Positions 17,283-23,929 of a stretch of DNA of 64,000 bases are shown here, in pieces. Location of the stretch: the NCBI GenBank assembly GCA_020161355.1, contig JAIUOF010000006.1, positions 62,001 to 126,000 on the forward strand. The letters are read 5' to 3'. Position 1 is the stretch's first letter. Every line of letters starts with the position of its first letter. The notes beneath the pieces are model-generated. The model searched no databases, was not told the origin of the DNA, and was given only the letters and a program-made list of their open reading frames with translations. Position numbers and translations under genes: made by a program. Origin of the DNA: Bacteroidota bacterium (lineage in GTDB: Bacteria; Bacteroidota; Bacteroidia; Cytophagales; Spirosomataceae).

Positions 17283-19190
17283 ATGAAAACTATGGAATCG
17301 GTAAAAACCAATACCTTGTGGGTGTCAAAATTTGGTATCCTTGGAAGTTTTTTAATATTTCTATCATTTTATTTCTCTTCTTCCAATTTGTATTCCCAGA
17401 ATAAAACGGGTGAAAAAACATCTGATTATACCATTCCTAAATTACTTGAAAATCAAGTAATAAATCAAAATGAAAAGTCACAAGGTACAATTATCCGGAC
17501 TTCTTCAATTGCATTTTCCAATAATGTAACCTACAATTACACAGGAGCTCAACAATCCTTTGTTGTACCATGTGGAGTTACCCAAATCTATGTTACTATT
17601 GCCGGAGCCGAAGGTGGAACCGGTGCCATCGGAGGAAATGCATCTTCAGGCGGTGTTGGTGGAAAAGGCTCAGTAATTAAAGGATTTTTAAATGTTACCC
17701 CTGGTCAAACATTAAACATTTTCGTTGGAGGTGCAGGATCTGCAGGAACTGGAGGCTATAACGGAGGAGGAAGTGGAGGAAATCAAAATGGTGGTGGTGG
17801 TGGTGGTGCATCTGACATCAGATTTCCCGGTATTACCACAGCAAACAGAATATTAGTGGCTGGTGGAGGCGGTGGAGGCGGACGTGCCGGCTGTGAATCC
17901 ACTGTTGTAAATGGCGGTGCAGGCGGGAATGGAGATGGTAATGGGGCAAATGGCAATAATGCTCCAACTTCCGGTGGGCAAGCTGGCGGTGGTGGTGGAG
18001 CCATTGGTCAAAATTTTGGTGTAAAGGGAATTGGCTGCGGTGGTTTTCTTGGACAAGACGGCACCTCTGGCGATGCACTTGGACAAGGTGGAAATGGAGG
18101 AAACGGGCAATCTTGTTGTTGCTTTTCTTTCGCTAGCATTCCCGGCGGTGGTGGCGGTGGTGGCGGTTACTTAGGTGGCGGCGGTGGCGGCGGCGGCTCA
18201 GCTGGAACAACTGGCTGCTCTGGCAATGACAAAGGTGCCGGGGGTGGCGGTGCCGGGGGTACCTCCTATTTAGGCGGCCTGATTTTGTCACAATTATTAA
18301 CAGGAGTAAATTCTGGAAACGGTCAAGTTATCATTTCTTATGATGCTAATTCAACCCTTGAAATTGATAGTTTAGATATCACTCAACCTACATGTTCAAT
18401 CGCTTCGGCCATAAATATAAATGCAAGTCTCGTGATTGCCGGAAACCTTGACGCATCTGATTCTGTTCAAGTAGGCAGGTTAAATCGATTTGCAGTAGTT
18501 TCAACTTGTGCAAACCCGAAAAGTGTACCCACATTATATTCGGCATCTGGTAATAGAAAATTTGACCTTTATTCTTTCCCTAACAACACGGGTGGGACAC
18601 AATGTTATGAGATAAGGATTACCGACCCAGGAATAACGAAATTTATGGTCGCTTATCTCAATAAATTTGACCCTACTCTGGTCAATAATAATTATTTAGG
18701 TGACCCTGGATCTTCAGGGAATATATTTATGAGCGTAAATGTTCCTAATGGTGATACTTTAGTATTAATTGTTCATGAGGTCAATTCCGGAGGTGGAATT
18801 GGTGCATACACATTAAGAATAAGAAACCAAAGTTTGTTTAATTTTTCAGCTAACAATGGCTCAACATATTCTGCCTCCTCATTGATATCAGCAGTACCAG
18901 GAGGAAACAACAACTGTAGGGTTAAGCTAGTTGGAACTACCTGTGTTTCCTCTCCCTTTGTAGGTAAAGTTAGAGTTGTAGAAACAAGTGCCGTTAATCA
19001 AAACTTAGTTACAAATTATCCCAACAATTTGCTTTTAAAACATACAACCCAATCGTTTTTTGCAACAAATAAAATTTCTTCACCTTCAGTTGTTACCTAT
19101 AAGGCAGGAAAAGCAATAAACTTAAATCCGGGATTTGGAGTTGGTACAGGTGCCGTTTTTAAAGCTGAAATTGGTGGGTGCACAGACTAA
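17283..19190 (+). CDS. glycine-rich surface protein (ALK/LTK-like Gly-rich domain) with C-terminal 3-coathanger-stack-like domain
   Basis: 635 residues. A long N-terminal region holds the signal segment (hydrophobic IFLSFYFSSSNLYSQ near residues 25-40). Residues about 80-350 form a glycine-rich domain: YTGAQQSFVVPCGVTQIYVT, then GAEGG-, VGGAGSAGTGGYNGGGSGG- and GGGGGG-type runs, with scattered Cys (GQSCCCF, GCSGN) and ending QVIISYD. This is the pattern of the PF12810 glycine-rich family, whose ALK/LTK members pack poly-Gly II helices. A PPC-like beta domain follows (about 375-520). The last 60 residues (SVVTYKAGKAINLNPGFGVG... ending FKAEIGGC) resemble the 3-coathanger stack domain. The protein is probably exported to the surface; its ligand is unknown. 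The start could also be the ATG four codons later. Confidence 0.82.
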   Translation: MKTMESVKTNTLWVSKFGILGSFLIFLSFYFSSSNLYSQNKTGEKTSDYTIPKLLENQVINQNEKSQGTIIRTSSIAFSNNVTYNYTGAQQSFVVPCGVTQIYVTIAGAEGGTGAIGGNASSGGVGGKGSVIKGFLNVTPGQTLNIFVGGAGSAGTGGYNGGGSGGNQNGGGGGGASDIRFPGITTANRILVAGGGGGGGRAGCESTVVNGGAGGNGDGNGANGNNAPTSGGQAGGGGGAIGQNFGVKGIGCGGFLGQDGTSGDALGQGGNGGNGQSCCCFSFASIPGGGGGGGGYLGGGGGGGGSAGTTGCSGNDKGAGGGGAGGTSYLGGLILSQLLTGVNSGNGQVIISYDANSTLEIDSLDITQPTCSIASAININASLVIAGNLDASDSVQVGRLNRFAVVSTCANPKSVPTLYSASGNRKFDLYSFPNNTGGTQCYEIRITDPGITKFMVAYLNKFDPTLVNNNYLGDPGSSGNIFMSVNVPNGDTLVLIVHEVNSGGGIGAYTLRIRNQSLFNFSANNGSTYSASSLISAVPGGNNNCRVKLVGTTCVSSPFVGKVRVVETSAVNQNLVTNYPNNLLLKHTTQSFFATNKISSPSVVTYKAGKAINLNPGFGVGTGAVFKAEIGGCTD

Positions 19191-19199
19191 AAGTATTAA

Positions 19200-19237
19200 G
19201 TGCTCTCAATTTTTTTAAATTGAGGGCTTTTTTTTTA
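19200..19237 (+). terminator. intrinsic terminator of the glycine-rich protein gene
   Basis: GCTCTCAATTT and AAATTGAGGGC form an 11-bp stem with one G-T pair, followed by nine T. It lies about 10 bases after the stop codon. Confidence 0.85.
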
Positions 19238-19374
19238 CCATTTCCCCTATTGAAATTATGACAATTAATCTAACTTTTTAAAAATACAATTTTTAATAAA
19301 TTGACAATAATTCTGTAACAACCAACTCATAATTTTCTGATTAATATTGAAATTATTTACAAATAATATTCACA

Positions 19375-20430
19375 TCACTTACAATGCTTTTCGTAAAGAG
19401 CCTCAGCCTTCTTTTGACCCAATAAAATGAGCTTATAATAATCATTACATGCCGCTCTTTTGTTTCTTAATGACAAGCTTGCTTCTGCATGCAGGTAATA
19501 AGCCTCTACATTAAATGGATTATAATCTATGGCCGACTTTGCACAACTGAGTGATACGGAATAAGTACCTAGTAAATTCGCTTTCCGGGCACATCCGAGA
19601 AATTCCAATGAATACAAAACAGAATCAACCTTTTTTTCAACACTATCAATATATCCTAAATTGAAATCAAATTCTACCGCCACATTAACCTTTTCACCCC
19701 GAAACTCAGCAGGCTGCCACTTTCCATGAGTGCTATTCACTGCTTTTACAAGCTTTCTGTTATACCGGTTTTTGGAGCTTGCAATCACCTTAGCGGCTCT
19801 CACCTCACCACTTTTTGTAACCACAAAACTTGTCACAAATCCCCCTTTTTTAAACTCAGGAAAGGCAAATCTCTTCAGGATGAAATCTATGGGCGACTCC
19901 ACAGAATCCTTAAATACAGGCTCCAATTTACCATAAACCACCTTATACACCGGTTCGCCATTTTGGGCAGTATATGAACCAGGCGTATAGGTAAGGTCGT
20001 ACAATTTTTTTGGTTCAAAATGAATCACAAAAGCCATGGAGGGGTCTTTAACACGGATAAACTGCAGATCTAAACCTATGTCGGAAAGTTTAAGCACCTT
20101 AAACCGAAAATCTTTGAAAATCAGCACACTATCTTTATAAAAATACTTGTATTTGGTCACCCGATTCTCTTTAAATAACAGTAGGGAATCGTCGTCAAGA
20201 ATCTTCAAATCAAATGATTTATCTTCATATGCCATTAGATAAATTTTGCTGCCATCAGGAGCGGTGATTTCTGTTTTTTTCCAGTAATTTAGCAATAATT
20301 TGGGCGGTTTTTCTTGAGAGAATGCCGAAAAACAAAATACATTTAGCAGAAGCAGCAAAAAAAATTGCTTCAAAAAGCAGATAAATGTTGAAGGCGTTCT
20401 CATTCTGAAAAAAGTAGATTTAAAATGCAT
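19375..20430 (-). CDS. TonB C-terminal-like protein with TPR-like tail
   Basis: 351 residues. A hydrophobic stretch with a cleavage-like site (FLLLLLNVFCFSAFSQ) near residues 24-39 indicates export. Residues about 185-250 (FPEFKKGGFVTSFVVTKSGE, then VRAAKVIASS...VKAVNSTHGKWQPAEFRG) follow the TonB_C fold of Bacteroidota periplasmic proteins. The last 70 residues (CAKSAIDYNPFNVEAYYLHA...) look like a tetratricopeptide pair. There is no Pro-rich linker and no anchor like that of classical TonB, so it is probably not an energy transducer of a TonB-ExbBD complex. An alternative ATG at 20403 gives a more standard signal peptide. It is convergent with the glycine-rich gene. Its function is unknown. 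Confidence 0.7.
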   Translation of the reverse strand: MHFKSTFFRMRTPSTFICFLKQFFLLLLLNVFCFSAFSQEKPPKLLLNYWKKTEITAPDGSKIYLMAYEDKSFDLKILDDDSLLLFKENRVTKYKYFYKDSVLIFKDFRFKVLKLSDIGLDLQFIRVKDPSMAFVIHFEPKKLYDLTYTPGSYTAQNGEPVYKVVYGKLEPVFKDSVESPIDFILKRFAFPEFKKGGFVTSFVVTKSGEVRAAKVIASSKNRYNRKLVKAVNSTHGKWQPAEFRGEKVNVAVEFDFNLGYIDSVEKKVDSVLYSLEFLGCARKANLLGTYSVSLSCAKSAIDYNPFNVEAYYLHAEASLSLRNKRAACNDYYKLILLGQKKAEALYEKHCK

Positions 20431-20769
20431 TTAAAGTTAAGGGATTTTTGGGGGAATGGTAAGTACTGTTAAGTATAAAAATAATAATTACAGAAATAAG
20501 TAATATTGATTATTTTCAAAGGATATTTTTTAGATTCGATAAAAATCTCTCATTAATAGGAAGAATTTCGAAAAACTTCCATGTTTTGTAATAAAAATTC
20601 CCTTTAATAATTTGTCCTTATTACCCATAATCTTACCATAGAACTAAAATTGACGAAATAAAATAATTTACTTTTTCATAAATGATTCATAGTTTTAAAA
20701 AATAAATTATATTAAAAAAACATCCATTTTTATATTTCACTCGTACTATATAAAATTTACATTTTGCCC
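20431..20769. other. gene-free AT-rich divergent region
   Basis: 339 bases between the TonB-like gene (minus) and the PQQ-type dehydrogenase gene (plus). It is very AT-rich with many A/T runs. No convincing promoter pair, repeat or small open frame was recognised; it must hold promoters for both genes. Confidence 0.4.
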
Positions 20770-22104
20770 ATGAAACAAATTTTAATTTTATTTACAATAC
20801 TCCTGACAAATTTAAAATTATCGGGTCAAATTAATCTCAAACTAAGCTTAATTTCGAAAAATTTTAACAAAATTTCAAATATTACCAACTCAGGAGATGA
20901 TAGAATGTTTGTTGTTGAACAAACAGGAAAAATAAGAATTGTCAAGTTTGGAGGTGAGATTCAGGCTTCCCCATTTCTTGATTTAGAAAGTAAGGTTCTC
21001 TTTGCAGGCGAAATGGGGTTGTTGGGTTTAGCATTTCATCCACAATTCAAGACAAATGGATATTTCTTTATCAATTATATTGACAAAAATCAAAAAACTG
21101 TATTAGCACGATATCGTGTTTCACAAACTGACTCTACAGTAGCCGACACTAGCACAGCTACAACCTTAATTACATTTGCTCAACCTTATTCCAATCACAA
21201 TGGTGGAGATTTGCATTTCGGTCCAGATGGCTACTTATATATAAGTTCAGGTGATGGTGGAAGTGGAGGAGACCCTCAGGATAGAGGACAAAACCTAACT
21301 ACTTTTCTAGGAAAAATTTTAAGGATTGATGTTGATTCGGGTCAACCATATAGCATACCTGCAGGTAATTTATTTGCTGATGGTCCTGGAGGAAACATCG
21401 ATGAAATTTGGTCTTATGGACTCCGAAATCCCTGGAGATTTAGTTTTGACCACCAAACAGGTGATATGTGGATTGCTGATGTAGGTCAAAATGCATATGA
21501 AGAAATTAATCTGGAACCAGCAGGTAGCACCGGCGGAAAAAATTATGGGTGGCGTTGTTATGAAGGTAATCATAGTTATAATCTGCTTAATTGCCCCGAT
21601 ATAAACACAATAACATTTCCTGTTTTTGAGTATTCCCACAGTGAAGGATGCTCAGTTACAGGAGGATTTGTTTATCGAGGAACGCAATTTCCAGTTTTGC
21701 AAGGTAGGTATCTTTATGCCGATTTTTGTGCAGGGAAAATATGGTCATTACGGTTTGATGCAGGCAATTGGATAAATGAGCTTCTTTTTCAGGATGTCTC
21801 AGCAAGAATCACAACGTTTGGTGAAAGCAAATATGGAGAACTGTTCATTGGTGACCTTAATGGAAAGCTTTACCAGATTTGTGAATTGAATTCAATTGTC
21901 TCTCAACCAGATTTAGTCCTAAATTCGAATCCAATTTTGCCCGAAATTTACTTTTCTGACGGGAAAATCTTTTCATCAGGAAGCGTCAATCCCTATACTT
22001 CAGTCAGTGTTAATGCATTTAGGGCAATTTTCCTGGAACCTGGATTCCGTGCTGAAAGTGGAGCTGTTTTTGTAGCCAACGTGGGAGTTTGTGGAAGGTG
22101 GTAA
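20770..22104 (+). CDS. PQQ-dependent sugar dehydrogenase (glucose/sorbosone dehydrogenase family) with C-terminal sorting-like domain
   Basis: The ATG at 20770 is preferred over a TTG two codons earlier; the product (444 residues) then starts with a normal signal peptide (MKQILILFTILLTNLKLSGQ). The body is a six-bladed propeller of the GSDH family: DRMFVVEQTGKIRIV, GLLGLAFHPQF, NHNGGDLHFGPDGYLYIS, GKILRIDVD and EEIWSYGLRNPWRFSFD-like segments. The His of the NHNGG/LHFGPDG region and the Arg of GLRNPWR are the usual PQQ-site residues. The last 60 residues (SGSVNPYTSVSVNAFRAIF, then LEPGFRAESGAVF...) are a 3-coathanger-stack-like domain, as in the nearby glycine-rich protein. It would oxidise sugars in the periplasm or at the surface; the substrate is unknown. 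Confidence 0.88.
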   Translation: MKQILILFTILLTNLKLSGQINLKLSLISKNFNKISNITNSGDDRMFVVEQTGKIRIVKFGGEIQASPFLDLESKVLFAGEMGLLGLAFHPQFKTNGYFFINYIDKNQKTVLARYRVSQTDSTVADTSTATTLITFAQPYSNHNGGDLHFGPDGYLYISSGDGGSGGDPQDRGQNLTTFLGKILRIDVDSGQPYSIPAGNLFADGPGGNIDEIWSYGLRNPWRFSFDHQTGDMWIADVGQNAYEEINLEPAGSTGGKNYGWRCYEGNHSYNLLNCPDINTITFPVFEYSHSEGCSVTGGFVYRGTQFPVLQGRYLYADFCAGKIWSLRFDAGNWINELLFQDVSARITTFGESKYGELFIGDLNGKLYQICELNSIVSQPDLVLNSNPILPEIYFSDGKIFSSGSVNPYTSVSVNAFRAIFLEPGFRAESGAVFVANVGVCGRW

Positions 22105-22226
22105 GCGAATAGAATAAAAAGTAAAAAAAAGAACCACTAAATTTTCTATTTAATTTCCACTTTTCAGAATCCATGAAAAGCAAAGGTCATAACTTAACCT
22201 ACTTTTGATATAATTGAACCAAAATA

Positions 22227-22490
22227 ATGAAATTCCAATTATTCAAAGAATGCAAAGGAAATTACACCGGTGTTTTTATTCCGATTGAAGAATGGAATGC
22301 TCTTAGTAAAGAAAATGAAACTTTGCAAAAGATTCTTTCTATAGAAAATAGCAGTTTACCAAAAACTTTTGAACTATCTGATAAGCAAATTTCCCAATTG
22401 GATGAAGCTATTAATGCTCCTAAAGAAAGATTTTTAAACCTCACACAATTAAAAGAAAATTTGGAAAATAAATATGGAGTATCACTTTGA
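22227..22490 (+). CDS. probable antitoxin of a RelE/ParE-type module (module 1)
   Basis: 87 residues, small and charged. It begins MKFQLFKECKGNYTGVFIPIEEWN and continues with a helical region ending KERFLNLTQLKENLENKYGVSL. The C-terminal KERFLNL...L element is like antitoxins paired with RelE/ParE toxins. Its 3' end overlaps the start of a frameshifted toxin reading frame by 17 bases, the usual antitoxin-first arrangement. No DNA-binding motif was recognised with confidence. Because the toxin is broken, the antitoxin may be an orphan. Confidence 0.6.
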   Translation: MKFQLFKECKGNYTGVFIPIEEWNALSKENETLQKILSIENSSLPKTFELSDKQISQLDEAINAPKERFLNLTQLKENLENKYGVSL

Positions 22491-22775
22491 TATTGAAATA
22501 TTTGAAGAGTCATTAAATTCTACTGAAGAGGTCTTTAATATTCAATCGAAAAACTAAGCCCTTCAACTGCCAAAAAATTCATAAAAGAGGTTTATCAAAA
22601 CATCGAATCTTTTAAATATTTTCCATTTTATCAGGTTAGAATCAAGAATTACATTTCATTTCCAATGAAAAATTTTCCATTTGTTATTTTCCTGGATGTG
22701 AATGAGAGTGAAAACGTGGTAAAGGTTTTAAGAATTTTTAATACTTTTCAAAATCCAGAAAAATATCCAAATTAA
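22474..22775 (+). pseudogene. RelE/ParE family toxin, disrupted by a one-base frameshift
   Basis: The ATG at 22474 opens a frame (MEYHFDIEIFEESLNSTEEV...) that stops at 22555-22557. A second frame, shifted by one base, runs on without a break from SPSTAKKFIKEVYQNIESF through FPFYQVRIKNYISF to VVKVLRIFNTFQNPEKYPN, ending at 22775. The joined product has the ParE/RelE layout: helix with AKKFIKEVYQ, FPxYQVR strand, then F(V)IFLDVNE and a C-terminal FQNPEKY. One extra A in the run of five A at 22549-22553 would restore one frame of about 100 codons. It is either a true mutation or a sequencing error. Confidence 0.78.
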
Positions 22776-22778
22776 ACT

Positions 22779-22816
22779 AAAAAAAACACCCCCACCTCAA
22801 AAAGACAGGGGTGTAA
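22779..22816 (-). terminator. duplicated copy of the clpB terminator hairpin
   Basis: ACACCCCC and GGGGTGT arms, with a T-run after the hairpin when read on the minus strand. It is nearly identical to the hairpin at 23736-23771 that ends clpB. Here it lies directly after the broken toxin gene. Confidence 0.75.
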
Positions 22817-22903
22817 AACCTAATCCACTATTACCCTATTTAAACCTAAAAATCAATCTCTTAGCTCACTTCTAGGCACTCACAACTCGGCACTTTAAAG
22901 AAT

Positions 22904-23035
22904 TAAGCAATACTAATCTCAGGCAAATTCTCAAATTTGTAATGATCTTCGGCATCCACATCAAGCACGATGATGGCTTCTTTGTTGATAGTGCCCGCCA
23001 GAATCATTTTCGAGAGCTCGTTCATTATGTTTCTT
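22904..23035 (-). pseudogene. remnant of the clpB 3' end (last 43 codons plus stop)
   Basis: The 132 bases match the end of intact clpB (23930-24061) without gaps and keep the reading frame and the TAA stop. It reads [20 protein letters not shown]... and ends PEISIA instead of PEIMIA. The few differences are mostly synonymous (for example the Ala codon before the stop, a Pro codon and an Ile codon), plus Gly to Ala in DVDGED. It has no start and is upstream-truncated at an abrupt junction at 23035/23036. Confidence 0.92.
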
Positions 23036-23177
23036 AAAACATTATATCCAATTAAATTTGAGACTGAAATCAAGAAATTATGTTATAAGAATTTAACTTT
23101 TCGATGGATATAAATTATTTCAATTGAATTTAATTTCCATTTATTTTGTAATATTGTTGTGTCCAAAACAGAAAACT

Positions 23178-23384
23178 ATGAGAGTTTTATTAGATATCAA
23201 AGACAACAAAGCCAGGCACTTGATGGAAGTGCTGAAAGGATTGTCTTATGTAAAAACCAAGACAATTTCCAATGAAAAGGCACTTCTAATAGAAGAATTG
23301 AAAGAAGGGATAGAAAATCTAAATTTGGCCAAGCAAGGTAAACTCAAACTTAAAACCGCCAGAGAATTATACGATGAGTTATAA
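23178..23384 (+). CDS. probable antitoxin (module 2)
   Basis: 68 residues from the ATG at 23178; a longer upstream frame exists but adds an unlikely N-terminus. The sequence MRVLLDIKDNKARHLMEVLK...VKTKTISNEKALLIEELKEG is like small Bacteroidota antitoxins of RelE-type modules, which begin with a short beta strand and continue in charged helices ending in a toxin-binding tail (KTARELYDEL). It overlaps the toxin gene by 11 bases. Such antitoxins normally repress their own promoter, probably within 23036-23177. Confidence 0.72.
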   Translation: MRVLLDIKDNKARHLMEVLKGLSYVKTKTISNEKALLIEELKEGIENLNLAKQGKLKLKTARELYDEL

Positions 23385-23703
23385 AGTCCTTGCTATCCCA
23401 CCCTTTGACAAACAGCTAAAAAGGTTACTCAAAAAATATCCTTCTTTAAAACAAGAATACCTGCAACTTATTGAAAATCTTGAGGTTAAACCAGATTTAG
23501 GCACCAAAATAGGTAACAACTGCTTTAAAATCCGAATCTCGATTTCTTCAAAAGGAAAAGGAAAATCTGGAGGAGGCAGGGTAATTACTAACTTCATTAT
23601 CTCTGAAGAAACGGTATATCTCCTTTCTATATATGATAAATCAGAAAAAGATAATATTACTAATAAAGAACTTTTGGATTTAATAGGATTAATTTCTAAT
23701 TGA
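23374..23703 (+). CDS. RelE/ParE family toxin (module 2), intact
   Basis: 109 residues. MSYKVLAIPPFDKQLKRLLKKYPSL is the typical N-terminal strand-helix of RelE-like toxins (F-x-K-x-L-K-x-L-x-K-K-Y). GTKIGNNCFKIRISISSKGKGKSGGGRV gives the K-I-R-basic core, and VYLLSIYDKSEKDNI is the conserved penultimate strand plus Y-x-K-S-E motif of the RelE/HigB-like group. Such toxins usually cleave mRNA on ribosomes. It is intact, unlike the neighbouring module 1 toxin. The whole module sits between two copies of the clpB 3' end. Confidence 0.82.
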   Translation: MSYKVLAIPPFDKQLKRLLKKYPSLKQEYLQLIENLEVKPDLGTKIGNNCFKIRISISSKGKGKSGGGRVITNFIISEETVYLLSIYDKSEKDNITNKELLDLIGLISN

Positions 23704-23735
23704 CTCTTTTTTCAAATCAATTAAAATTAATAACT

Positions 23736-23771
23736 AAAAAAAACACCCCCATCTCCAAAAGACAGGGGTGT
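23736..23771 (-). terminator. intrinsic terminator of clpB
   Basis: On the minus strand ACACCCC ... GGGGGTGT is followed by seven or eight T. It lies about 160 bases past the clpB stop and can also end transcription from the convergent toxin gene. Confidence 0.8.
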
Positions 23772-23814
23772 AAATCATAATCCACTATTACCCTAAAAAA
23801 ACTATTCAAATTAA

Positions 23815-23926
23815 GGTCTCGACTTCGCTCGACCTGATAAAGGGGGGCCTACGCTCGACCTGACAAAGAATTCTCGACTTCGCTCGACCTGACAAAGAAT
23901 TCTCGTCTTCGCTCGACCTGACAATG
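23815..23926. repeat. REP-like units (TCTCGACTTCGCTCGACCTGA)
   Basis: Three good copies and one degenerate copy of a unit of about 29 bases, each with the partly self-complementary core TCGACTTCGCTCGACC and a CTGACAAAGAAT spacer. They sit between the clpB stop and its terminator and are missing from the left copy of the duplication, so they spread after, or came with, the right copy. Confidence 0.75.
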
Positions 23927-23929
23927 GTC

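Larger units (their letters stand above)
22776..23035. repeat. direct repeat, left copy (terminator plus clpB 3' end)
   Basis: This stretch repeats the region 23733-24061. The hairpin part matches at an offset of 957 bases, and the clpB part (22904-23035) matches at a constant offset of 1026 bases with no gaps. The 69-base difference is REP-like sequence present only in the right copy. The two copies enclose toxin-antitoxin module 2. Confidence 0.9.

Noticed and set aside
17783..18110. Proline- and histidine-rich frames antisense to the glycine-rich protein
   Set aside because: They mirror the GGT/GGC-rich codons of the real gene; open frames on the other strand are expected from the base composition.
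19375..20430. Classical TonB of an ExbBD complex
   Set aside because: It lacks an N-terminal anchor plus Pro-rich linker and has a TPR-like tail; only the C-terminal fold is TonB-like.
22779..22816. Independent terminator evolved for the module 1 toxin gene
   Set aside because: Its sequence is a near copy of the clpB terminator and belongs to the duplication; it may still end the toxin transcript.
23124..23177. Upstream extension of the module 2 antitoxin
   Set aside because: It gives a hydrophobic, low-complexity N-terminus from a non-ATG start; the ATG at 23178 begins the expected strand-helix structure.
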